Assembly: GCA_964006375.1 (NCBI GenBank)
Contig: OZ023264.1
Coordinates: 19,487,861 to 19,551,860 of the forward strand
Source of the DNA: Tillus elongatus
Taxonomy: Eukaryota > Arthropoda > Insecta > Coleoptera > Cleridae
DNA length: 64,000 nt
Direction of reading: 5' to 3'
Shown: positions 26,150 to 41,230 of the stretch, one piece after another
Numbering within the stretch: position 1 is the stretch's first letter
How the letters are laid out: each line of letters starts with the position of its first letter
Notes under the pieces: generated by a model
Seen by the model: only the letters and a program-made list of their open reading frames with translations
What the model was told of the DNA's origin: nothing
Databases searched by the model: none
Translations under genes and position numbers: made by a program

Positions 26150-27440
26150 GGTGGTTCAAACAAACAAACTTTTACTGCTTATTTCCCTTAAATTCCCTAT
26201 ATCCGAATTCTGTTATCTTCATTACTATGCTCTTGGTCGGGATCTTTCGTAAAGTAGTCGGTCAATAAACTACATAGGCGGAGTTGCTGAATACATACAA
26301 CTTAAATTATTACTATATTTAATGATTTATATACTTTCGAAAGCGTTTAGATGCCCTGGTTGTCAAACTTTTTGGTTAGTTTTAGGTTCTCTTTATCTAC
26401 GTGGTGATTATTATCCCAAATATGTCGACCTACGCATGATCTATTCATAATACCGCATCGCATCTTAGTTGTGCTAAATGTTCTTTAAATCTAATTTCCA
26501 TAAATATTTTAGTGTGCACGACGGTTTAAGATCAACTTCGTTACAACTTATTTCACAGATCCCCGAAAACGGCGGTACTATTCTTGTCTTTTCAGTTACC
26601 TAACGGTTATTTTTGAAATTATTTTTCGTCTAAAGTATCAGCCGCAAATGGCTTTCTTAAAAATGGCCTTTTAGTGAATTTTTATTTAAAAAAATTCACT
26701 AATAGAGAGGTATCGATGGTGAGACAAATTTTTTCAAACGAGTCTGAACTAGGACCCCTAGAACCCATATCCGGGGTCAGTCTGATAACTCAAAAAAGAA
26801 TTATCTGATTGCGATGAAACTTGGCAAGTGCCTTTCTTTTATTAATGGCTTGAATGAGTTCGTTAGCCAGAAAAATTGGACGGGGTTTTCCGAGAAAATT
26901 TTGAGTTTTCTTTCGAAAAAAAATTTTTTCTCCGAAAGTAACAAAGTTGTTTAAATAAAATTTACTATATATGTTGCCTCGGGAGAGATCTTACTATGTA
27001 CCAAAATTCAACTTTCTAAGTTAATATAAAATTGAGTTATTCAAATTGTAAATTATTTTAATGAAATTTGGTGAATATCTTGCCTTACGAAAGACCTTAC
27101 TACATACAAAAATTAGACTCTCTAAGTTTATAGAAAATTGAGTTATTCAAATTTGAAACATTTAATAAAAATTCACTACCATAACGCACTTGCTGCGTCC
27201 CGAGATGTTTTAATTTTTTCTCCTTTCTCTTTCTAGAGGTCCTTGGTTCCGATAACATTTTCTTTGTTTTGTGTTTGTTCAATAATTTCTCCACTAGGCA
27301 AACATAGTATACTTTATATTCAGTCACATTCTTAATGTACTGTGATTCTTTGCTATATCGATTTTGGCTTAAAGGAAAATGTAGTTAAAAATTTACAAAA
27401 ATTTACACTAGCCAACTAGCTTACTTTCATAAAAAATTAT
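26150..27440 (-). pseudogene. Penelope-like element relic split by a HINE
   Basis: Penelope-like elements encode an RT fused to a GIY-YIG endonuclease. Minus strand, high to low: an RT end with FPLSQNRYSKESQYIKNVTE (near 27390-27330), then VEKLLNKHKTKKM near 27280. The HINE at 26673-27204 interrupts. Then come FKKAICGLYFRRK and GICEISCNEVDLK (GIY motif with Tyr changed to Cys), and near 26400 HIWDNNHHVDKENLKL. The same segments in the same order occur in the 54.9-58.8 kb relic. Frameshifts and about 50 lost bases at the HINE junction show it is dead. Confidence 0.72.
26673..27204 (+). mobile_element. HINE-like element, complete, without TA array
   Basis: Both ends are intact: 5' hairpin AGTGAATTTTTATTTAAAAA with its complement, and 3' AACGCACTTGCTGCGTCCCGAG. 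CATATCCGGGGTCAG joins directly to TCTGATAACTCAAAAAAG, so the whole array and its GTAT flank are gone. At about 532 bases it is the shortest complete copy. It interrupts the Penelope relic. Confidence 0.8.
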
Positions 27441-27955
27441 TAGTTGGGCTCCTAACACCTTATATAATGCGGTGAAATAGCAGGCAGGCTTCTGACCACG
27501 TTGCAGGACATTCGATAGCGGCGGTACAAAAAAAGGCAGGCTTCTGAGGGTACCTCAAAAAAATTAGATACGTTCTTGAAATTAAAACAATTTGTTGTAA
27601 TTATTGCGATAATAAAAATCTAGATAATACTACTCAAAAAGGTCGCGCTTAGGTATATTGCGCTAACGAGGAACCACTTTTACACTTAATATAGAACCTC
27701 GTGTTGTGAATAGCTCTGGCACCATTTCCACGACGTACTTCAACTGAAGTACATAGCGAATAACGACACGCTCGTCTGTAGTTCCCCCCTCCGCCTGCAC
27801 AATCCTTTTGTCCTTGTTTTCTTGCTGATTTAATGCCTCCCAATCTTAAAAACTGGTCCTATATTAGTTGTAGCGCGATTTCAATGCTGATGTTGTTGCT
27901 TGTATGTGTTTGTAAATAATAATTCTTTATTGACGTTCGAAGAATGACTGTAATA
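27441..27955. other. Unassigned stretch
   Basis: It holds two short GGCAGGCTTCTGA repeats (near 27483 and 27533) and no recognisable coding sequence. Confidence 0.3.
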
Positions 27956-27957
27956 AC

Positions 27958-29640
27958 TTAGGTTAGGTTAGGTTTGATTGTGAGTCGGCCATAACGGTCC
28001 CTCCACTGCGACCATAAGGTCTATTGTGGCTCACGCCTAATAGTCTATATTTCGCCCAACAAAGCCAGCCTCCTGCAGAAGTCGATAATCTTTGTCGGCG
28101 AAAGTTGATCCATATCTTCCGGAGCAAGCTTTGTCTTGCCAAAGAGCAAGCGTCTAGTCCTGTCCGCCGCCGGACAGGAACACAGTTCGTGCTCTGCTGT
28201 TTCGTCACTCTCCATACACAGCCGGCACTCAGTTTCCTGACCGACTCCAATTCGGTACATGTGGTGACGCAAGCGGCAGTGTCCTGTATACAGGCCGACC
28301 AGAGTACTCAGTTGTTGTCTGTTTAGCTCTAGAAGTTTTTAGCCCTTGATTTTGACAGGCGATTTATGAAGGCCTTAGAGTGAGCTAATCCTGGCAGATT
28401 TTGCCATTGCTGGATTATCATTATTTCTGTCCAGGTCTTCAAGGTGCGTTTCGCTGTACATGATGATATCCCCGGCACAGGTTCTGGTCCGATGAAGTCC
28501 CCCTGGGCTCCACTCCTGGCAAGCGCGTCGGCCGCAACATTGCCATCATGGTCCGAGTGACCCGGTATCCAGACCAGCGACACCCCATTGCAGTTTCCCA
28601 GTTCGTTGAGGGCAGATTTACAACTCCATACTGTATTTGAATTGCAACGGTAGGAAAGAAGAGTTTATTGAAGCTTGGCTATCTAAATATATCTTTATCG
28701 ATTTGCGTGTGCACTGGTTTTGTATACTTTCCCTTGCACGCATCTCAATGTCATACACTTCAGCCTGGTGTATGGTTGCGTACTTTCCAAGGCTAGTGAA
28801 TAGTCTAGCATCGGTGTTGCTCCCATATGCGCGGGCTCCTGCGCCTTTATCGGTTTTGGAGCTGTCAGTATATCAGCAGAGATCGGCCCTCAATAGGGTC
28901 GTTTGATTTCGTTCCCAGTCCTCCCTTTCCGGGAGGATGGTCTTGAAAGACAGATCTCTACTGGTCTTTGTAGGCATCAAGTCTGAGACCATTCCCAGAA
29001 TCTCATGATCCTCAATGTATTCGAGGAGTCCGGACCCTCCCAGACTGATTTCCTTTGGCATGCTGTCGGCCGTTTGTTTTAATGTGTACGTTGTTCCCTC
29101 GCCACCCTCTCCAGCCAAATGTGAAGAGGTGGAATATTTAGGAGGACCTCCAGAGCGACTGATGGAGCGGTGCTTATCGCTCGTCCTGTTATCATCAGAC
29201 AAGCTTGTCTCTGTAGATGAGCCAGTTTGGCCCTCGGGATACCATAAAGTGGCTTCGGCCACCAAACTATGGCCCCATATGTAATCATTGGTCAGTTAAC
29301 AACTACATAGAGCCAGTACATCTGCTGGGGGTTTTTTCTCAGTTATTTCCACAGATTCTACTTCGTATCCACAGGGACAGTTTAGCGCTGTGGATTACAT
29401 TTTCTAACTGTAGGTCCCAGTTGAGCTTCTTATCTAGGGTAGCCTCCAGATATTTTGCTTGTTCCGTAAATGGAATCGTTTCTCCCATAAGAAACGTTGG
29501 TTTTAATTTGTCCAACCTCCTTCTTCTGGTAAATGGAACAATGATCGTTTTGCGGGGGTTCACAGACATCTGTTCCCTCCGACACCAATCATTCACTACA
29601 TTTAGTGCCTCTTGAAGAATACTTGCAAGTTCCTCCTAAG
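27958..29640 (-). pseudogene. LINE family B (RNase H type), copy 1
   Basis: Minus strand, high to low: RT end MNDWCRREQMSVNPRKT (29596), thumb ITYGAIVWWPKPLYGIPRAK with ALEVLLNIPPLHIW, linker MPKEISLGGSGLLEYIEDHE, RNase H start YTDSSKTDKGAGA, then after breaks VWIPGHSDHDGNVAADALAR (last catalytic Asp). The C-terminal knuckle is MYRIGVGQETECRLCMESDETAEHELCSCP in spaced form C-C-H-C. The ORF ends near 28045. The 3' end AATCAAACCTAACCTAACC lies at 27958-27975. The 5' part, including RT motifs A-C, is absent. Confidence 0.82.
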
Positions 29641-29880
29641 ATATGTCTTAACTTACTCCGGTTGCTTATTTGACTTTACGCTAAATTTTAATGCTTATAT
29701 TTGTCTCTCTTAATTATTACTCTGATAATCGGGAATTTTCTTATAAAAATATAACTCCTTATCGAATGATTTTATGAGCCACTTTTCTGAGCGTTACAGC
29801 AGTCAAAAAATGACATAAAGCAGAACACTCCTTCAAAATATCCAAACAACTTTTTATTTATTATTCCTGAACGTCAACAC
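29641..29880. other. Unassigned AT-rich spacer
   Basis: There is no coding or repeat signal beyond AT-richness. It separates LINE family B copy 1 from the next inverted-repeat structure. Confidence 0.25.
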
Positions 29881-30095
29881 GTCTGGATTTGACATGGTTA
29901 GAGGAATTTGGAATTAAAAGGTTTTTCTATCAGACAATACGTTCAATTTATAACCCTACGCGTTACGGCCCCTTCAAGGGTTAAGACGTAGAATGTAAAA
30001 AGTTTGTTGTCGGAAACTACGTTTCTGGTAGGTCTAACATGCTAGCAACTACACTGCAACTACAGAAAGCATAATTTAAAATTTAAATATTATGC
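29880..30095 (+). repeat. Left inverted repeat of a hammerhead-bearing structure
   Basis: GGTTAGAGGAATTTGGAATT, ACAATACGTTCAATTT, CCCTACGCGTTACG and GGAAACTACG recur inverted at 30700-30865. The hammerhead-like core is degenerate on this side (TTGAAGG and GTAAC on the minus strand). Confidence 0.65.
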
Positions 30096-30700
30096 TATCT
30101 AAATATATCTTTATCGATTTGTGTGTGCATTGGTTTTGTATACTCTCCCTTGCGCACATCTCGATGACACACACTTCTGCCTGGTGTAAAGTTGCGTACT
30201 TTCCTAGGCCAGTTGATAGTCTAGCATCGGTGTTGCTCCCATATCCGCCGGCTCCTGCCCCTCTATCGGTTTTGGAGACGTCAGAGTACCAGCAGAGATC
30301 GGCCCTCAATAGGGTCGTTTGACTTCGTTTCCACACCTCCCTTTCCGGGAGGACGGTCCTAAAAGATCTCTACTGATCCTTGTAGGCATCAAGTCTGAAA
30401 CCATTCCCAGAATCTCATGACCCTCAATGTCATCGAGGAGTCCGGACCCTCCCAGACTGATTTCCTTCGGCATGCTGTCGGCCGATTGTTTTAATCTGTA
30501 CGTTGTCCACCTCGCCACCCTCTCCAGTCAAATGTGAAGAGGTGGAATATTAAGGAGGACCTCCAGAGCGGCTGATGGAGCGGTGCTTATCGCTCCCGTT
30601 ATCAACAGACAAGCTTGTCTCTGTAGATGAGCCAGTTTGGCCCTCGCGATACCACGAAGTGCCTTGGGCCATCAAACTATGGCTCCATATGCTATCATTG
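30092..30700 (-). pseudogene. LINE family B fragment between inverted repeats
   Basis: It is near-identical in layout to 28677-29290: thumb remnant, MPKEISLGGSGLLDDIEGHE, then RNase H start LLRADLCWYSDVSKTDRGAG and SIKIYLDS. It ends abruptly at both inverted repeats. It may be a LINE inserted between, or captured by, the flanking repeats. Confidence 0.75.
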
Positions 30701-30865
30701 GTCTGTAGTTTCTTGGCTGTTAGACGTAGTTTCTTACAACCAATTTTACCTTCTAGGTCTTAACCCCTGAAGATGGCTCGATAGGGGACGAAACGCGTAG
30801 GGTTTTAAATTAAACGTATTGTCTCGTATAAAAGCCTTTTAATTCCGAATTCCTCTAACCAAACA
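30700..30865 (-). repeat. Right inverted repeat of the hammerhead-bearing structure
   Basis: It pairs with 29880-30095 over more than 100 bases with mismatches. It carries the better hammerhead-like copy. Confidence 0.65.
30762..30804 (+). ncRNA. Hammerhead-like motif in terminal repeat
   Basis: Stem I strand AACCC (30762-30766), CTGAAGA (30767-30773), an imperfect stem II (GGCTC/GGGAC with one G/A mismatch and a G-U pair), GAAA (30790-30793), CGCGT as a minimal stem III, A at 30799 as cleavage nucleotide, and the second stem I strand GGGTT (30800-30804) giving five pairs. One extra T lies between CTGAAGA and stem II. Confidence 0.5.
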
Positions 30866-30892
30866 ACATTTTGTTAATAAAAAGTATTTTTA

Positions 30893-31478
30893 TAAAAATT
30901 CGCCACCATAACGTACTTACTACGTACTACGTCAAGATTTAAATCACCTCTAACTGTTTTTTGAGTGTTTTGAAAATAAACTCATCGTTTTGTATTCGAG
31001 TTAACTTTCGTCACTCGTTATTGCCTTTTTATTGGGGGCGAACAGCTTTTTTATTCTTGTTTTGAATATTTCCGTCAAATACTAATTTAATTACGGCTTC
31101 CAATTAACTACATAAAGTAAATGAAAAGCGGCGTTTTTTCACTTCCAGCTCACATTCCTCCTTTTGCAGATCTTAATTTATAAGTCACTGGCGCAAATTC
31201 ATTACGAGAAGGCTTAATGAACGTGAATGGGGGGTGTTCGCTCAACCGGTCCATATTTTTGTTTCGTTTCTTTGTAATAATTACAGGAAATTCGTAATAA
31301 GGAAGCGCTCGACAATTTATTATCCAATAGGCGCCCTGAAAACATCTGCCTTCTTTGCCCAATAATGATTTAGCGAAATATGAAAATATTTGTAACAGTG
31401 GTAATTAGAATCACTTTGAATATTTTCCAGGAAAGATTATCTGGTGGCAGCAAGTAAGTTATGGTGGTGAATATTAAT
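30893..31478. mobile_element. Two facing HINE-like 3' ends and enclosed DNA
   Basis: A degenerate forward 3' end (AATTCGCCACCATAACGTAC near 30900) and a reverse one (GGCAGCAAGTAAGTTATGG near 31446) enclose about 500 bases without 5' hairpins. The enclosed DNA includes a dispersed repeat shared with 44.7 kb. Confidence 0.45.
31010..31130 (-). repeat. Dispersed repeat, copy 1
   Basis: The reverse complement matches 44708-44830 (TTATGTAGTTAATTGGAAGC, AACAAGA..AGCTGTTCGCCC blocks). The family is not recognised. Confidence 0.5.
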
Positions 31479-31479
31479 T

Positions 31480-31520
31480 GAAATATACTACGCAATTTTT
31501 CTACGAAATACACAGACACA

Positions 31521-31613
<93 letters not shown>

Positions 31614-32047
31614 AGTCGTTTTATAATGAAACAGGGATAGTTTTAGACATGTTATACTCAAAATACACTAAAAAACAAACTCGAACACTGTAACCATTCA
31701 AGAACCTAACTATCGGTGAATACAATGCATGTAATTTGACCAAAATAATGAGTATTAGAACAGCCATTACAAATTAAAATTATATATGTATTGGTGATGC
31801 ACCCAAGAAGCTTTATATAAATATCAACAAGGAAGCCATAGAGCCTGAAGAAGCAGTTTATTTTTATATAAAAATCCAAGGTGAAATAATAAATCAAAAT
31901 TTTCAAACAAAATCAAAAATATACCGACAAGAAGGGGACAATCAAATAGATAGTAATAAACAAGTGTACATAGGCCTATGTATAGTATCAATATGTATCA
32001 TATGTATAGTATCAAGTTAAATCAAAGCCCCAAAACCGACGAATAGA

Positions 32048-32143
<96 letters not shown>

Positions 32144-33418
32144 GAAAAAAACTATTAACAAGTGCGTATAGACAGTGTAGCGGTCAACTGGGAAATAAAA
32201 AGACAGAAAAGACTGTAAATAATAGGTTGAGGATTTGTTACATAGGGTTTTTTTTAGTGATAAGACGTTAATGTGTTTTGATATAGATGTAGGTTATGTA
32301 AGGGATCATAAAATGCCATGTTTATTTTATGAATAGGCTAAGGATCTGACATAGATATATCTGTGAATGGGAATGTAAAAATACTACGAGGTAACCAAGA
32401 CATTGGACAATACAAACAAGAAGAGAGAAAAATCTGAAATTAGTCAAGGAGCAGAGGAGAAAAATCTTGATAGCAACGGGGGTTGTTGTGTAAAAATAAT
32501 AACAACTAAAAGGAACTTTTTGGAGAGATTTGAAACCAGAAGCAGGATTTTGAAAATATGTGCGAAATTACAAAGAACAGTTAAAATTTGAGTTATAAGA
32601 TAAATAATATCAACAGTTGGACAGCCAAGCGCCTACAGGATTACCAAAGAATTAGTTTTTTCATAGATAAATATTAAAATACTTACGTTTTCAAGTAAGT
32701 AATAACTGGGTAGTGAGATACAAAGCAGCAAAGCCACATTCAAGTGGATTAATTTTAAATATAAAGCCAATTCGTTCAAATTTTAACTACTGCAAAACTC
32801 TAAAGTCAACATCCGCCATATTTATTTACAATAATAGTTGAAAAAGTCACCATTGGAGGAGCGACCAGATAGCTCTGCATACATTCAGAGATTCGGCGGG
32901 CATACAACCCATATTACAACAAGTCAGTCAAGAGGAGTTTCCTAACATTTAGTTCCATAAAAATAAAACTGAATATAACGTATTGCCATATAAAAAAGGT
33001 TAATTGATCAATAAAATGTAAATTACAAAAATTTAATACAAAACTTTGAATAATATATTAGCCCAAAAATATTGGGGAGTCATAAATTTAGATTTCTCTG
33101 ATAATTATAGCTAGAGAACTTTAAATAGATTGTAGGGATATTTTTTGTCACATTTGTAGAATAAGTTTTAGTGTTGTTTACCAGTAAAAAAGGAAGGAAA
33201 ATCATTGCGTACATATTTTTGTCTGTATATCTGTCAGTTAAAAGAAATCAAACTATTAAAAATCTCATTCATTTAAAATTAAAAAAATATAACAACAGTT
33301 TCTAATAATAAAAGAAGCGTTAGAAATGTAGCACTTTGAACCCTAAAATAACAATACCCTGAGAAAAAACGAGGCATAGATATAATAAAAAATGAATAAA
33401 TACGGTAAGAGGGCACTA

Positions 33419-33420
<2 letters not shown>
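31480..33420. other. Unassigned AT-rich region with TA arrays
   Basis: No gene was found. TA arrays lie at 31523-31611 and 32050-32138. No HINE 5' or 3' blocks flank them, so their origin is unclear. Confidence 0.4.
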
Positions 33421-33490
<70 letters not shown>

Positions 33491-33684
33491 ATAATCAGAC
33501 GTATTTAATTCATATAGGCAATAGTTTAGGTGAGAAATTTAATGTATCAAACGTCAGGTACTATATTCGCCGATAAAAGATTAAAATATTAAAGTTTTAC
33601 ATACCTTTATTGTCAATACACTTAACCACAATAGCACACAATACATGTAGAGACAACAAATAAAGTAAAAGCACAATTTCATAC

Positions 33685-33778
<94 letters not shown>

Positions 33779-33935
33779 TTACACAAACTGAATTAACATT
33801 AAACACAATATACACCAAATTTCAAAAAATTTGTACCAACATCTATAAAATCTAAACTGTAACTATAAACATTAATAAAACGGAGGTAAATCGATAAGTT
33901 AGCAATATATATATATATATATAAATATATATAGG
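33421..33935. repeat. Cluster of three TA arrays
   Basis: Arrays at 33421-33487, 33687-33777 and a short broken one at 33905-33935. The last runs into TAGGGTGAGTTTTTTCG, which resembles a transposon end with no partner found. Confidence 0.8.
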
Positions 33936-34029
33936 GTGAGTTTTTTCGATGGATCTCGGAAACTATAAGAGATACAAAGTTGGTCAATGTAAACAACAAT
34001 TGCAGAATTTGGAGCTGAATTCAAATCAG

Positions 34030-34125
34030 TTTTCGGAGTTAAGTCTAGTGCGCATTTTTGAGAACAATTGCTGTGATCTAGTCAAAGCCAGAGGCTTTCC
34101 TGGTATTATGAGAAGAGAGCATCTT
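34030..34125 (-). pseudogene. Possible LINE RT-fingers scrap
   Basis: The minus strand reads KASGFD, a stop, ITAIVLKN, close to the KASGxDGIPAIVLxK fingers motif of family A-like LINEs. The nucleotide sequence also resembles 18505-18555. It is only about 90 bases, so this is tentative. Confidence 0.35.
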
Positions 34126-38689
<4,564 letters not shown>

Positions 38690-38846
38690 TGGAACACACT
38701 TATGGAATAAAATTCATTATTCAGCAAAAAATAGTTTTTGTGGAAAACGCTGAGAACGTGAAGTTTAACTTGTCGAACATTATTTTATAATCATAGTTAA
38801 AAAAATTAGACTACTACCAATTAACCCCCACCAATTTGTACATTTT

Positions 38847-38969
38847 AGTGAATTTTCGTAGAAAAAATTCACTAATGGGGAGATCCCGACTTTTGAATTT
38901 AAAAAAAATTTTTGCAAATGAGCGCGATCTAGGATCCCTAGAACCCATATCCGGGGTCAGTTTCAATTT

Positions 38970-39057
<88 letters not shown>

Positions 39058-39818
39058 CACACCGATAACTCAAAAAATAATAGGCCGATTTTGATAAAAT
39101 TTGGCACGTACCTTTCTTTTGTAAATGGCTTGGATAAGTTCGTTAGTGAGGAAAATTGGTTGAGGTTTTCCGGGAAAATTTTGAGTTTTTATTCAAAAAA
39201 ATTTCTTATCTCAAAAAGTAATAAGCCGATTTTAATAAAATTTTGGGTGTACCTTCTTTTTGTAAATGGCTTTGCCAAGTTCGTTAGTCAGGAAAATCGG
39301 ATGACGTTTTCCGGAAAAATTTTGAGTTTTTATTCGAAAAAAATTCTTTTCTCAAAAAGTAATAAGCCGATTTAAATAAACTTTGGCATGTACCTTCCTT
39401 TTGTAAATGGCAAATGGCTCTAACAAGTTTGTTAGTCAGGAAAATCGTACGAGGTTTTCCGGGAAAAATTTGACTTTTCATTTGAAAAAAAATTTTATCT
39501 CAAAGAATAATGGGCAGATTTTGATATAATTTGGCATGTACCTTCCTTTTGTAAATGGCTTTGACAAGTTCGTTAATCAGAAAAATCGGACGAGGTTTTC
39601 CGAAAAAAATTTGAGTTTTCATTTGAAAAAAATTTTTATCTAAAAAAATAAAAATCTATGATAACCAAATTTGGTAGGTAGGTTTACGATATAAAAAGTA
39701 AACTATACACCAAAATTTAGATTTCCATGTTACAAGAAAAAAAAGTTATAATAAAATATTTTGTGCCAGATCATTTCTATGAAAATTCACTACCATAACG
39801 CACTTGCTGCGTCCCGAG
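38847..39818 (+). mobile_element. HINE-like element with internal tandem repeat
   Basis: Complete 5' hairpin (AGTGAATTTTCG), CATATCCGGGGTCAG, TA array (38977-39049) plus GTATGTATCACACCG, and 3' AACGCACTTGCTGCGTCCCGAG. T runs flank both ends. The interior is expanded by a four-unit tandem repeat (next entry). Confidence 0.82.
39069..39639 (+). repeat. Four tandem ~141-bp units inside HINE
   Basis: Units start with CTCAAA at 39069, 39210, 39351 and 39499 and are 141, 141, 148 and 141 bases long. Each has ATAAGCCGATTTT-like, TTTTGTAAATGGCT, AAGTTCGTTAGTCAGGAAAA and GTTTTCCG blocks. Unit 3 has a small internal duplication (AAATGGC twice). Other HINE copies have a single unit. Confidence 0.85.
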
Positions 39819-40085
39819 TTTTTTTAAATAGCAAACCCTACAGTTTTTCATCACAATTCGATGGATCACATTTTTTTGGATGCGGAGATATCCCATATGT
39901 ATTGTTTAATATTACAGTTTTTTTACAGTTGCTATTTTTTTAAAGATAAATTGGTGGGAGTTTATTTTTTTAACTATGGTTATAAGATAATGTTCGACAA
40001 ATTAAACTTTACATGTCTCAGCGTTTTCCACAAAAACTATTTTTTGCTGAATAATGAATTTTATTCCATAAGTGTGTTTCACACA

Positions 40086-40093
<8 letters not shown>

Positions 40094-40168
<75 letters not shown>
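40094..40168. repeat. (TA)n microsatellite, right segment
   Basis: It closes the nest of elements that starts at 35735. Confidence 0.95.
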
Positions 40169-40172
<4 letters not shown>

Positions 40173-41137
40173 TGTCGGAAGCTGTCTTAATTATAAAGTT
40201 TGTTCATTAATATGGGTGGTATTTTTAATACACAGTGTGTTCCCTAGTACATAAAATTATTCTTCGTTCCTTTAAACCTAATCGGGCTTAAAGGAGAATG
40301 TTTAATGACGTTCCCCTAAACATGATCCGGCTCGAAGGGCCGTATTTAAAGGCACATAACCCTGTATACATTTCATCTGTAATAGCTACTGATAACACAA
40401 ACACTTTGTTTCAGTGAGATTTCTTAAACGACACTCTATAAAAAGACAGTCTATCTATCTTGGAAGAAAAATGACACGGGATTAAAATGAAACATCAAAA
40501 AATCTCAGCGCCACAAGAGAATATTTCACTCGTTCTCTATTTGTTGTTCTGTAAGAGTGATAAAATGTAGGCTCAGACAGTCTGCTCTGACTCAATTTAT
40601 CATGTGTGTCATATGATATCTTACTGTTGTTGGATTCCAAAGCACATAGCGTACAATTTGAGTTTTCAGGATGACACGTTTAAACCTTCAGGATTATAAA
40701 TTTTATATGCCTATATAGACGCATGCAAAACGCTATTATGTTGTCGTTGTAACTAGCGTTTCTTGCATACATTATTCTTCTTCGTCTGGGTTACGGGTGA
40801 ATTTTGAATGCACAGAATTTGCCGCGAGGATGAAACTTTTATGGATGTGTATAAAAGTTGTGTCATGAAGAACATTTTTCATGTCAGTTCGAGAAAGGAA
40901 AATAGGAATTCTCCACATATGACGAATGTATAGTTTCGTTTATAGGATATGGCACAGGATATGCTATTTTAGTTGTACACTCTATCAGAGACATGGAATA
41001 AAGGGATATGTAATTTGTCTGACTTACTGTGGGTTTGCGTTTCTCTGCTTTCTAATGGGAAAATAGAGTAAAATAGGATAGTGATTTATGAATGAATATG
41101 CATGTTTTCTAGGATGTACATGTTAAACATAAAAAAG
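40169..41137. other. Unassigned stretch
   Basis: No gene, RNA gene or shared repeat was recognised. Confidence 0.3.
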
Positions 41138-41165
41138 TCTGGACGCAGCAAGTGCGCTGTTTCGT
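41138..41165 (-). mobile_element. HINE-like 3' end scrap
   Basis: AGTCTGGACGCAGCAAGTGCG is the reverse 3' hairpin end; nothing else of the family adjoins it. Confidence 0.5.
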
Positions 41166-41230
41166 AAAAATGTTTTTAATAGCAATTATGTCTTGTTTTT
41201 AAAAGGACATTTAGTTGGCAGTATAACGTA

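Noticed and set aside
27956..27978. A true interstitial telomere array
   Set aside because: Only three to four pentamers, and they sit precisely at a LINE 3' end in both copies, so they belong to the element.
29941..29995. A second functional hammerhead in the left inverted repeat
   Set aside because: The core reads TTGAAGG with GTAAC in place of GAAAC and most of stem II is gone; only a relic.
39069..39639. CRISPR array
   Set aside because: Regular ~141-bp units are tandem transposon sequence without repeat/spacer alternation, and the DNA is eukaryotic.
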